Translations under genes and position numbers: made by a program
Notes under the pieces: generated by a model
The model's input: the letters and a program-made list of their open reading frames with translations, nothing else
What the model was told of the DNA's origin: nothing
Databases searched by the model: none
Shown: piece after piece, positions 8,964 to 18,343 of the stretch
Layout of the letters: each line of letters begins with the position of its first letter
Numbering within the stretch: the first letter of the stretch is position 1
Assembly: GCA_023091735.1 (NCBI GenBank)
Contig: JALKBU010000872.1
Coordinates: 1-22,145 of the forward strand
Length of the DNA stretch: 22,145 nt
Direction: 5' to 3'
Source: Trichomonas tenax
Taxonomy: Eukaryota; Parabasalia; Trichomonadida; Trichomonadidae

Positions 8964-10706
8964 TTTTTGAAACATCAAAAATTGAGAAAAATTATGTCTA
9001 TTCGAATAATTGGGCTAAAAATCACTTTCCTTGGATATATAGGTGATGAATTTTTAGACGATTCGGCTTTTAAATTTGTGAGTTGTCAAAATATTACTGT
9101 AATACCCAATAGCTAAATAACAAAAATATAATGATTTTGTTGAATGAAAATTTTAAAAAGTGACAAGAAGTTGTGGATACTTGATCTATTATTGACATTG
9201 AATAAAATATAATTGAATGATTTTAATTTAATTGAAATTTTAAAAGCGCTCAAAAATTTGATTTCTAACGGATTTGGGTTATCTAGTATGAGAAATATAA
9301 TTTTTGATGTTTTATTTCAATAAAAAGTGACATATTATTTGTTATATTTTATTTTCGATGGACTAATTAAAATAATCAAATTTTTGTTTCAAGTCGAAAA
9401 GTGTCGACATAGCGATAATTGATTATTATCGATAAAATGGAAGAAGTGTTTTAACTCTCAAATTTGGTTTTTAGCGGCCAAAATTGGCAAAATTTACATT
9501 ATCATTATGTAAAAGTTATAATAAACCATATTATAAAAAGCGAATAAGGTTAAAAGTCATGTTTTTTCACAATTTATTTGACACTGTTTACATTAATAAA
9601 ATAGTATATATGATGCTAATTATTTTTCCATCGTTTTTATTTTTGAATACTTTATTTCTATTTATCAATAATTTCAGCAAATTCATTGGGAGGCTATGAG
9701 TATAAGTTGGTGTATCACATTAAAAACATGTAATATCTGTGTACATCTATGTATATTGTCGTCTCTGCAATGATTTCGTGTATTTATAAATTAAGATACT
9801 GAACAATTATTCAATTAGGAGCTTATATTATTTGTAATATGTTACTATGTTGTTGGTATGTGATATATTTATAATAAATATTGCTATTTACTCAATAATA
9901 AACTGATATCAAATTGTTAATGAAAAATATGAAACAATATTATATATGTTTAACACTGCCACTATGTATGGCATCACATAAGAGTTATATTTGCCCATAC
10001 ATGTTCGATCTGGTTCTGACCCCCAGAGTTGATACACTTCTAGTGAAAGAAAAAAATGTTAATTTTACTGTAATCTTTATTTCTTTTAGATCTGGGCTCT
10101 CCAGATGCTGTTCTTGAAGAATATTTGAGTTTTAGCCATAATTGGATAAATTTCGCAAATTTCGGGCAAATTGGTCACAATGAATGGATCAGCGAGAATA
10201 ACCTCCTCGTCGATGTGTGTCCCTCACATTAAACAGAATCGGCCGTTGTTCTTGATATTAACAGTTGCCTCAGATTTCGATCTTCACATCTACGTTTTTA
10301 AGTGATTATCTTTTGTATTTATACTTCAATCATTTAAAAGGATCGTAATGGTATGAAAAGACAGGAAAATATGAATAATTATTGATCAAAATTTTATATA
10401 TGTTCAATTAAGCTTTTCATTCTGTCGATGATATGTATATCATATGTACTTTATAAATCATAAGTGTTTAATACTGTTTCCATATATTAATTTCAAAAAT
10501 CAATTTTTGTTGAAATTTATCTTTAAAATGTGAACATGATAAAGTATTCGATCTGTAGATTGATTTTTAACTTCATGAAATTCAAATAAAAATGTTTTTA
10601 AAATTATGAACAAATTTTAGAAATTACCAATGCAAAAAAGTGAATACACTATTTCTTGGATAATCAATTCATTTTTGCATTGTCAAAAAATTAAAATCAA
10701 AAGATT
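8964..10706. other. 1.7-kb intergenic region with one short coding-like relic
   Basis: The stretch is mostly very AT-rich. It contains two minus-oriented TGTCACTTTTT copies (9155-9165, 9322-9332) and a 7-5-7 palindrome at 9413-9431 (CGATAAT/ATTATCG). A short + strand open frame at 9484-9699 starts only at TTG and is probably chance. From 10086 the composition becomes coding-like, described separately. Confidence 0.6.
10086..10298 (+). pseudogene. Possible gene relic of unknown family
   Basis: From 10086 a frame reads LDLGSPDAVLEEY, then 35 more codons to TAA at 10230-10232, and continues in the same frame for 22 codons to TAA at 10299. It has no ATG at its beginning. Codon and residue use (LEEYL, GHNEW, TESAVVLDI) differ from the surrounding AT-rich DNA and look like eroded coding sequence. 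I recognise no family. Chance is not excluded. Confidence 0.3.
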
Positions 10707-10880
10707 TTAATTACAATGGTATTGTTGAGGGGCGACATAAACAACTGGTTGTGTATTTTTTTGATTTGCATTCTGTGGGACGAAGTATGCTTCAGCTTTC
10801 ACTGGCTCGTACGGCTTTCCATTTGAAGGAATGTAATATGGAGATCTCTGTGGTTGCTGAGTTTGAGCATTTGGTTGTTG
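10707..10880 (-). other. 57-codon in-frame extension beyond the TAA of the surface protein gene
   Basis: Directly after TAA (10883-10881) the same minus-strand frame stays open for 57 codons to TAA at 10709-10707. Its residues continue the Q/P/N/Y-rich composition of the tail: QQPNAQTQQPQ follows QQPNVQI, a near-direct repeat across the stop, and it ends PVVYVAPQQYHCN. The second stop reads TAAAA and so contains the UAAA signal reported to overlap stop codons in Trichomonas mRNAs. The first reads TAAC and does not. This suggests the second stop is the original gene end. Confidence 0.75.
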
Positions 10881-12215
10881 TTAAATTTGAACATTTGGTT
10901 GTTGTGGAATCATCATCTGAACTTGGTACTGAAAATATGGATTTGGAACGACATAATAATATTGAGGAACTTGTTGTTGTAAAGCGTTGTTCATTGGCTG
11001 TGGAGAGTTGTTAAGTGGCGATGGAGAAACAACTTCAGTTGATGGAGATTTAAGAGTTTTCTCGAATTCCTCTTCATCATTGCTCGAGGACTTGCAAAGC
11101 TCAGCAAGTGTGTAGCAGAACATGCATGTGATACCAAGAGATCCTGATGTTAAAACTAACAATGAGTGTGAGATGCAAGATGAGAACGATTCCCTGCAGC
11201 AGCAGTTGTGGTGATCCGGATGATGATCATAGAAGTCGACGATTTTCTCGAGCTTGTCTTTGCAGCAGCAGTACAAGCAGGAGCAATGATAGCCGGCTCT
11301 GTAGCATCTGTTTGGATGCCAAATAGCCATACCAACAATAATAAAGAAGATAATTGAATTGAGGATCAATGAGAAGTGGATTGTTGAGACTGCAGCTTGA
11401 TGAAGCATGCTGGCGACAATCTCCTTTCTGGTGGGCATATCATCGTTTTTATTTATATCATCATCATTGTTGGCGTTTTCTGTTATGTTTTCTATTGTAA
11501 CTGTTCCAGGACTCTTGATGGCTTTGCACACAGGTTTAGCATCATTGCCACTATACACGACGGCCCAACCAAAATCACGTTCCCTCTCAGCTCTCATTTC
11601 GTAATAAAATCTTGTGGTTTGTTTTAATTTATAACTCATGAAAACTTCAGTTGCACCTTCAATTGTTTGGTTTGGTGGGCTCATTTGCATGCAATCTGCG
11701 TTTTCGTTGTTTCTATACCTGAGAAGTATTCTATCACCATTGGAAATATTCGATTCGATCGAAAGATTGAATAAACCATCGTACATGTTCACATGCTTAT
11801 TTAGTTTGCCATCACCACGTGAGAGCATGGCTTCGAACTGATTTAATGAAAATATAGTCTTAAATGGTTCATTTGCTGCTGTAGTTGTAACTCTGACTTT
11901 AACTGAAAAAGGATTGCCATTGTTTGATGGAATATCAATACAAAACTCGGATTTTAAGTCATTTGTTGCTAAACCTGATAAATTATTAGGTTCGATCGTC
12001 GTACTATTGAGTTTGTGCGTGACCACAACAGTCTTCGGCGAGCGGACAGTTATCGCAGCTTGATTGTAGATATATCGACTTCCATAAAAATCGAAACATT
12101 TTCTTGTAGGACTTAGTGCCTGTTTGGCGGTGATGCCTATGGTGTATTTATTCGTTTGCCCGTCGATGATTGGAATAATAAAATCTGCAAGAGCGAGAAA
12201 GGTGATCGCAAACAT
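10881..12215 (-). CDS. Surface membrane protein with Cys/His-rich loop and Q/P-rich tail
   Basis: 444 aa from the ATG at 12215, which begins a signal peptide (MFAITFLALADFIIPI, cleavage near residue 19). A TTG 12 codons upstream would bury it. The ectodomain (about 20-270) looks beta-rich and has six N-glycosylation sequons (N70, N78, N150, N156, N182, N243). A membrane span follows at about 276-299. Next is a loop dense in Cys and His (CSCLYCCC, DHHPDHHNCCC), a second hydrophobic segment at about 351-371, an acidic stretch, and a Pro/Gln/Tyr-rich tail (SPSPLNNSPQP, YYYVVPNPYF). The tail suggests cytoplasmic adaptor binding. The Cys/His loop may bind metal or be palmitoylated. I recognise no named family. 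No clear Inr precedes the ATG. The frame continues past its stop, so the annotated end may be a nonsense mutation. Confidence 0.85.
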   Translation of the reverse strand: MFAITFLALADFIIPIIDGQTNKYTIGITAKQALSPTRKCFDFYGSRYIYNQAAITVRSPKTVVVTHKLNSTTIEPNNLSGLATNDLKSEFCIDIPSNNGNPFSVKVRVTTTAANEPFKTIFSLNQFEAMLSRGDGKLNKHVNMYDGLFNLSIESNISNGDRILLRYRNNENADCMQMSPPNQTIEGATEVFMSYKLKQTTRFYYEMRAERERDFGWAVVYSGNDAKPVCKAIKSPGTVTIENITENANNDDDINKNDDMPTRKEIVASMLHQAAVSTIHFSLILNSIIFFIIVGMAIWHPNRCYRAGYHCSCLYCCCKDKLEKIVDFYDHHPDHHNCCCRESFSSCISHSLLVLTSGSLGITCMFCYTLAELCKSSSNDEEEFEKTLKSPSTEVVSPSPLNNSPQPMNNALQQQVPQYYYVVPNPYFQYQVQMMIPQQPNVQI

Positions 12216-14005
12216 TTTTTTGGAAAAAAAAATTAAATTATCGGGGAACAATTTTTTAAAAATGTTTAAAAACTTTGGATCCTTTGAATTTTATGGATGC
12301 ATGATTGTATAAACAAGTCAGAAATGTTTGGTTTTAAATTCTGAAAAACTTGGATCATAGGAATTGAAAATTCACTTTTTTGAGCCGAATTGTTAGGAAA
12401 TCAAGTTAACAAATAAATAAATAGTATTGCCAAGATGTATTTTAATATGATGTGTTAATAGATTTCTTTGACTCTAAATAGTGGAGTCAGAAACATGACA
12501 AAATCCTGTTGGAGTTTTTGTGAGATGCTCCGGAAATAAAATTTCACCAAACATCATTTTTGATGTATTTAAATATACTTGAACAACAGTGAAAGTTTGC
12601 TGACACATAGAGAACCTCTCAAATAAGACAAAAAGCAAAATATCAAATTCCTTTCATTACAAATTCAATCATATCACAGTGCATTCAAACAACATTTCAA
12701 AAATAAGCAACTTTGTAATGAAATCAAATCCATGTATTGAACAAAAGCATGATTGAAATTTTCAAACATCAAATAATTATTACCAACGACTGTAATGTTA
12801 TATGTTAAATTTGAAATCGCCTTTGACTCAAATAATGACTGAAAGGAGAACTTCGCAAACAATATGGCTCTGTTGAAAATTTATCGAAAGCGATGTTAAG
12901 ATTGTCAACGCTCATGTCCCATCCATAAATATAACACGAAAACGCAAAAAGAAATTTTTGATTTGAACTGTGTGCAATATAATGCTTTCTTACCACAATG
13001 AACTAATAATATGCAAGGTGAACTATAATATGATATGTGTGATTATGTATGGTATTGTCAATATGATGTGTTATTAATCAAAATACCAATTTTTTACAGT
13101 TTTGTATAAAAAATGCTTCTCGAGGATATTAATTTATTAAGACTGCGTGTTCCATAGAAAGAAAAATATCTAATATACAGCAGCAAATACTACATTATAT
13201 GTTATATGTAATTATGCTATTCGGGTATATATTGATAGTCTACATATGGAGATATAAATCGAAATAAGATTCTAAAACACGCTCTTAACTTCATCAACGA
13301 TGTTTAAGTTCTTAATAGGGTCTCTGAAATCGGTTATTTCGAATGGAAGATCAAGTAGAAAACTGTCATCTATGAAGTTGAAAGTGAGAAAGGTGAAAAT
13401 CCTCCCAAGAAGCATTAGAATTATAAAATGTCATAATTATAGTTTTTATAAAAAAAAAATCGGAAAAATTAACATCGTAACCAAATATGAATCGGCAGTA
13501 AATGTAATTTTATCAAATTGTTCGATATGTTAAAATATGTTTTTGTTTTTCATAGTGTAAACACAATCGATTTTGAAGGAGATTCCGAGTAAAAAATTAT
13601 TTTAATCGGCGATTAGCATGAAAAATGACAGCTGATTTTAAAAAAACTTAACGATAATAATATAAAAATAATGTAATAACAATTTATCAATATTATAACT
13701 TTTTCGAGTTTTTCAACACAATTTTGAATAGTTTAAATATTGTGTTAGTCGCTCTTTAAAAATTCTCTAATTCATATGTTTATTATTCTTGTCATACAAA
13801 AATCCAGTAATTGGAGATGTAAAGAGATTCTTCTTGGAGAAAATTATGAATTGGAACAAGAATTGTGTAAATTCAAAGGATTCAAAAATCGGTGTAAAAT
13901 GTCACTTTTCAACGATTTTATTTTGAAAAATGATATCACTTAAATTGTGTATTTTGTCATTTACAATCAAAATTTTTAAAGTTTGACGATAGAAATAAAA
14001 TATAA
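12216..14005. other. 1.8-kb intergenic region, no firm gene
   Basis: AT-rich. Two minus-strand open stretches (12674-12862 and about 12805-12996) overlap in different frames and match no family. A short + strand frame at 13300 is listed as a weak CDS. One TGTCACTTTT copy lies at 13900-13909. AATATGATGTGTTA occurs near both 12443 and 13061, probably by chance. The promoter of the minus-strand surface gene should lie just above 12215, but no TCAYW initiator is clear. Confidence 0.55.
13300..13533 (+). CDS. Possible small basic protein, unrecognised
   Basis: A 77-aa ATG-started frame (MFKFLIGSLKSVIS...). It is strongly basic in its first half (SSRKLSSMKLKVRKVK) and ends near NCSIC. TCATC lies 9 nt upstream but misses the final position of TCAYW. 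There is no domain, signal peptide or membrane span, and the second half contains a poly-A run. It may be chance or a relic. Confidence 0.2.
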   Translation: MFKFLIGSLKSVISNGRSSRKLSSMKLKVRKVKILPRSIRIIKCHNYSFYKKKIGKINIVTKYESAVNVILSNCSIC

Positions 14006-14640
14006 ATGATTTTGTTCTTTATTTTAATTTGCGAAAGAATCCTGACATCGGGGGATATATCGACTTGTGCTTCGAGTTATGTCGTTACCAATGATGTGAT
14101 AATGATTGGCTCTAATAGAAATTCAAATTTATGATGTGAAAGTTTGAAATCTTTCAGTGTTATAAAAGCAGGACTCATTAATTCATCAATATTTTGGCTT
14201 TCATCTAATTTAGAATTTCTCAATATATCATATTTGAGAATGTCCAAAATAAGTTGAAAACGATTGCCAGCTTCAAATCTCCAAATTATGAAGCATACGA
14301 TGATACACTGATTTCTATCAGGGAAAAGCAAGTTTTGCTTCATGCGCCACTAAGTCTAGTGAAAGAATTTAGTTTCAGTGGTAATTCAATTCAGGCCAAT
14401 GCATTTTCTTTTTCGACTAACCTCGAAAAAGTTATATCTAACATCAAATTAATAATGTGGGGTTCTTTTAATGGCTGCATTAATCTTAAAGAGTTATATA
14501 TGTCGAGGAAACTAAGTGATATCGTTGAAACAAGTTTAGATGACTGTCCGCTTTTGGAAGTTTACATTGAATTCTATGGATTTAACACCGTGCAAAATCT
14601 TCTTCGCTATGGAATCGAACAAAGCAAAATTCATGTTTAG
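14006..14640 (+). pseudogene. Broken BspA-like leucine-rich-repeat protein gene
   Basis: The ATG at 14006 starts a hydrophobic signal-like leader (MILFFILICERILTSG) and reads VIMIGSN... up to a TGA at 14132-14134. The same frame resumes with CESLKSFSVI...SNLEFLNIS, typical BspA/LRR_5 units, until TGA at 14255. Coding then shifts into the frame open from 14209. It continues KTIASFKSPNYEAYDDTLIS, AFSFSTNLEKV, GSFNGCINLKEL and DDCPLLEVYIEF to TAG at 14638-14640. BspA-like repeats form a very large surface protein family in Trichomonas. Only about four repeats remain, against many in full members, with one nonsense codon and at least one frameshift (between 14209 and 14255). Conceivably a short expressed product starts inside, but no ATG follows the frameshift early enough to keep the repeats. 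Confidence 0.75.
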
Positions 14641-15207
14641 ATTCAATATTTCTTTTCTAGGAACGTAAAACTATTCTTTTTCAAGAAGAACATTGGTAGA
14701 GACAGAAATTATGTTACTTATTTGCTTTCTTCTCTTGTTTAACAATTTTAATTTGTTTGAATTGTTTAAAACTTGAGATGTAAACTATTCAAAATCGGGT
14801 TGAAAAACTGCATTATATTTTCAACTATGTTCACCTGAAAAAGTTGTTTTATTAATAAATAGTTATTACATCATTTTTACTATATTATTGCTGTTAAGAC
14901 TTTTTAAAATACTATTCATTCATAATGATTTTTAAAATCAATATCAACCCCTGTCACTTTTCTTATTAGTCGTCCCTTCAAACATTGTTTCATTAAATTC
15001 AATAATACTTATTTTGGTTTTTTATCCATGATTATGAAGACGTTATAGAAATCTAAAGATTCTTTTAAAAAAGAATGATTACGTTAAATTATTAAACCTT
15101 TAAATTCTTGGGAATAGTTAATGAATTAGTCAGCAGTCATGAATAATTATGAAAGTTAAAAACAAATACTTCGTGATATATAATAAATATACAAACAAAT
15201 GTTTAAA
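14641..15207. other. Intergenic region, nothing firm
   Basis: AT-rich space between the BspA relic and the 3' end of the convergent minus-strand gene. It holds one TGTCACTTTT copy at 14952-14961 with no open frame behind it. No other structure was seen. Confidence 0.6.
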
Positions 15208-17535
15208 TTAAAAATCACTGCTTAGCAAGCTAATATTAGGTTCGCTGGATTCTCCTGCCAATAATTTTCGTGATTTTTCGGCAAACTTCTTGTCAAGATA
15301 TTCGAGGAATTCCCACATGATTGTTTTATGGTATTCGAAGTTTTCTTTATCGGTTTCAGACAAAATCGAATTCAACGCTTTATATTCAACCATAACTTTC
15401 TGAGATATCATGAAGCTCGTATATACAGAGTCGGTAATGCATCTGGATGAGATCGCTGCTAAAATTTTTGAAGTGTCAAAATGATAAATAGGGCAAAACT
15501 CGTAAGTGAGTGTTTTGATGTCTCCAATCAACTTCGAGATGTAGAGAAGTAGCATTCCGCTTTTCATCGTTTCGAGTTGATCGAACTGTCTTGCGAGTCT
15601 TTGCACGTATGGAGCGATTTCTGGAGGTATTGGGTTTGTGTATTTCTCTTTGACGCGAACTTTGTTCACCAGTGATTGAAAATCAACTCTCATTCCGTGT
15701 AAGAAGATGTTTGTTTTGTTCCATCCATTGATTTGTCCAATGTAACACCAGAAATCGAGTTCTTGGTTCTGACAACTCGAAAGAATTTTGGCAACATCCA
15801 ATGGACAGAATTGCTGACTTTCTGGGCCAACATTGAATGCTTCGTAGCTTCTTGATTTCGCTTTGGGTCGATGCGGTTTTGCATTGGATGGTCTCCTTAG
15901 AGCTAAAACTTCATTGGAACCGTCCATGTTTTGCATTGCAGTCATTCTTCTTTTTGATCTTGGTTGTTCAACTTCTCTGAATCTTCGCATAGCGTTTGAA
16001 TGCATTGGCTCTTGTGCGACAATCAGCAATGTTGAAGAACTCAACAATTTTGTTGGATTGAAGCTAATCAAGCGATGCGATAAGTTCATCATCGCGAATT
16101 GAAGATTTTCTTTCCATATATCGAGTTGATACTCAAAAGACTTCTGATTCGATATCAATGTCAGCATTTTGTCGAAAGATGATATTTCGTTGATTGTTGA
16201 GTCCACAATACTCATTGTTACATAGTTGTGGAAGTTTTTGTTTCCTTTTGATCCGATTTTCTTTCTCAATTTCGTTAAATGCTTCGAATTTGCTGTTTTG
16301 TCGAAATAATACATCATATAATTCTTCTCTAGTACTGAAAGTTTCTTAAATTTGGTCCTCATAGTTGCATCTTCTTCATCTATTTGCATAACTTCGCTTT
16401 TATCGATCGTGAAAATGCTGGAACACGAATTTGTTGATTCGATGAAATCAAATGTTAAACAAATGGAAACTGGATATACAACCCAACTGAATACATCAGG
16501 AATCATTAAGGCTTTATCCAGTTGAACTGAAAGTCCTGGAACTGAATTGATCACATTTTGCAAAATTAATAATTCTCTAAAAGACAAAATAATTGATGCA
16601 TGAGCCCCAACAAATGTGTCTCCTTGTTTAACTGGCATACTGCAGCCATTTTGTGATTGCATTTCTGCTAAAAACGCCGCAACTTGAGGAGATGTATAAT
16701 TTTCACCCATAAAACGTAATATTTGGAGAACTGGATCACTATCTTCCTTGCTGACAATGTGGCGATGTGCAAATTTATAGTTTCTATATAAAATAACACC
16801 GAAGAAATTTTCTGCAAAAAATTGTCGATTTGTTGAAGCAATCTGTCTGAAAGCTGTTTGCTGATGTGGGGAAAGTATATTGAAAGCAATTGAAAACGAT
16901 TTAACCAATAATCTAAAGTGATCTGATTGAGATACAGGCAAAGGCTCATTTAACAGCAATTTGTCGTAGGTTTTCCAGAACGTATAAGTAAAGCTTCTAT
17001 CCGAGAGCACAAATTTGTTGATAAATTTCGAATAAATATTTACTGCGTCTAAACTTATTAATTCTTGAATGAGTTTGAGAGCTTGGACTTGAAATTCATC
17101 GAAAACAAAGTTTCTGTATAACGAAGGAAAAGTGACTGTGCTGAAAAATACCAAATCATTAGGATTTGTTGTAAAATATCTTGTAATTGCTTGTGCAAAG
17201 TTCTTTGGTTTCGATATGCAGTCGATAATCCACTTTGTGGCAATCGAAGCAAGGTTGTAGGAGATTTTTAAAGACTCTTTTTGATATTTCGCGACGCTAT
17301 CTCTAATTAATTGAGGAACAGAGTCGATGACACTGACCATTTTTATGATGTTGTCGGGATTTTCTTTTTTAATGTCTGTATTTACAAGAAAAAGAATAAA
17401 ATTTGTTTGTCGTGCCAAATTTTGCAGCGCAATATCCTGATTTTTCGCGTCCATTTCTATCGGCTTGACGATGTTGCTCTTCCCACACCCGGTCAGTGAC
17501 AGAATATCCGTCACTTCGGGCATCGAAGACAACAT
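15208..17535 (-). CDS. 775-aa possible Ras-GAP-like protein, paralogue-type of the gene at 2070
   Basis: The start is an ATG 13 nt after a TCATTATT initiator. The protein is largely helical, without signal peptide or membrane spans. FPSLYRNF at 136-143 and SFRELLILQNVI at 318-329 correspond to PALYGYF and FDLESIQNFHQFI in the 677-aa protein, with near-equal spacing, so they likely share a fold and ancestry. A basic, probably disordered linker at about 516-564 (MRRFREVEQPRSKRR, KPHRPKAKSR) could act as a nuclear-localisation or membrane-contact patch. A helical C-terminal part follows and ends in a Ser-rich tail (SLLSSDF). GAP activity is a hypothesis from helical layout; no arginine finger was confirmed. 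LTGCGKSN near the N-terminus is not a full Walker A. The gene is divergent from the helicase relic by about 0.8 kb. Confidence 0.87.
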   Translation of the reverse strand: MLSSMPEVTDILSLTGCGKSNIVKPIEMDAKNQDIALQNLARQTNFILFLVNTDIKKENPDNIIKMVSVIDSVPQLIRDSVAKYQKESLKISYNLASIATKWIIDCISKPKNFAQAITRYFTTNPNDLVFFSTVTFPSLYRNFVFDEFQVQALKLIQELISLDAVNIYSKFINKFVLSDRSFTYTFWKTYDKLLLNEPLPVSQSDHFRLLVKSFSIAFNILSPHQQTAFRQIASTNRQFFAENFFGVILYRNYKFAHRHIVSKEDSDPVLQILRFMGENYTSPQVAAFLAEMQSQNGCSMPVKQGDTFVGAHASIILSFRELLILQNVINSVPGLSVQLDKALMIPDVFSWVVYPVSICLTFDFIESTNSCSSIFTIDKSEVMQIDEEDATMRTKFKKLSVLEKNYMMYYFDKTANSKHLTKLRKKIGSKGNKNFHNYVTMSIVDSTINEISSFDKMLTLISNQKSFEYQLDIWKENLQFAMMNLSHRLISFNPTKLLSSSTLLIVAQEPMHSNAMRRFREVEQPRSKRRMTAMQNMDGSNEVLALRRPSNAKPHRPKAKSRSYEAFNVGPESQQFCPLDVAKILSSCQNQELDFWCYIGQINGWNKTNIFLHGMRVDFQSLVNKVRVKEKYTNPIPPEIAPYVQRLARQFDQLETMKSGMLLLYISKLIGDIKTLTYEFCPIYHFDTSKILAAISSRCITDSVYTSFMISQKVMVEYKALNSILSETDKENFEYHKTIMWEFLEYLDKKFAEKSRKLLAGESSEPNISLLSSDF

Positions 17536-17545
17536 TTTTTTTAAT

Positions 17546-17550
17546 AATGA
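17546..17550 (-). promoter_or_regulatory. Inr TCATT for the 775-aa gene
   Basis: The minus strand reads TCATTATTAAAAAAAATG. A+1 is at 17548, 13 nt before the start codon, matching the trichomonad TCAYW consensus. Confidence 0.75.
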
Positions 17551-18330
17551 AAATCAACTTTTCATCACCGAAAGAGTTTATATCATGATGAATAATTCAT
17601 TGCATATGATATAAAAATTCCTATAGATTATATTGGTGAAAACTTCATTTGATAAATCCACATTCATCATAAACATCGATTAAAAATATTATCAAGTTTC
17701 TTTGTTTGTCAATACATAGAATACATAAACTGTGATTGAAATAGGTTATATCCTTCAATTGGCTATAATCGAATGAAAACAATTTTTCTTTCAACAATCG
17801 AAAATTCATTTTCGTCAAATTGGAAGAAGAATCTATAATATCTTTGAGCTGCCTTTATGATGTTGATGATCATTCAAGAAATTCGCTTGCATGCAGATTC
17901 AGCGATTCCTTCATCGAATATGGATGCCGCTCTTGCGACATCTTAAACTACCCAAAGAGAATTCTACAGAAAACAAGCTCATGGGGTCGAGATAGCGATT
18001 AAGAAGTCCATCATTTGTAAAGTATGAATTTTTTTGTGATAAAACCTCAATACTTCACCAATATTATATTGGAAAAAGTGAAACTATTTATATGTCGATT
18101 ATTCCTAGCCAAAAAGTGTTAAAGATTTGATATAATATATAGATAATTAAATGCGTTAATATTCACCTTAATTATTGACAACAATTGATATAATATACAA
18201 ATATGCCTTTATAATGACCCATCAATGTAAACTCGACTTAACGGACCAGTGCTTTTTAAATTTTCCAAAATATAGGCAAACAATTTCGAGTCAAAAATTT
18301 TTCTAGTCAAAATTTTTAATTTTTACTACT
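17551..18330. other. Divergent intergenic region with a startless open frame
   Basis: A + strand frame is open from 17769 to TAA/TGA-free 17999 with stop at 18000-18002, but it contains no ATG. It reads LEEESIISLSCLYDVDD... from a TTG at 17820, and that TTG sits 12 nt after an Inr-like TCATT at 17806-17810. It may be a gene whose start codon was lost, or chance. Further on, TTGATATAATATA occurs at 18127-18139 and 18185-18197, and two tandem AGTCAAAA-T copies lie at about 18290-18320. Confidence 0.45.
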
Positions 18331-18335
18331 TCATT
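18331..18335 (+). promoter_or_regulatory. Intact Inr TCATT ahead of the helicase pseudogene
   Basis: TCATTTTTTATAAATG gives A+1 at 18333, 11 nt before the ATG at 18344. The core promoter survives although the gene behind it is broken, so the relic may still be transcribed. Confidence 0.65.
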
Positions 18336-18343
18336 TTTTATAA

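Noticed and set aside
9484..9699. Small hydrophobic open frame
   Set aside because: It starts only at TTG, and its composition is that of AT-rich noise (K, N, F, I, Y).
10751..11014. Plus-strand open frame of 87 codons
   Set aside because: Antisense of the repetitive Q/P-rich tail of the minus-strand gene; its VVV and EHLVV runs are reverse-complement artefacts of CAA/CCA codons.
11397..11627. Hydrophobic plus-strand open frames
   Set aside because: They are antisense to the membrane span and ectodomain of the surface gene and have no promoter or family match.
12216..12251. Twelve extra N-terminal codons on the surface protein
   Set aside because: They begin at TTG and would place charged residues ahead of a good signal peptide that starts at the next Met.
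12674..12996. Two minus-strand open frames
   Set aside because: They overlap in different frames, lack an initiator and match no family. They could be a relic, but evidence is too thin.
17473..17496. LTGCGKSN as a P-loop in the 775-aa protein
   Set aside because: It lacks the GxxxxGK[ST] spacing of Walker A, and no Walker B or switch motifs follow.
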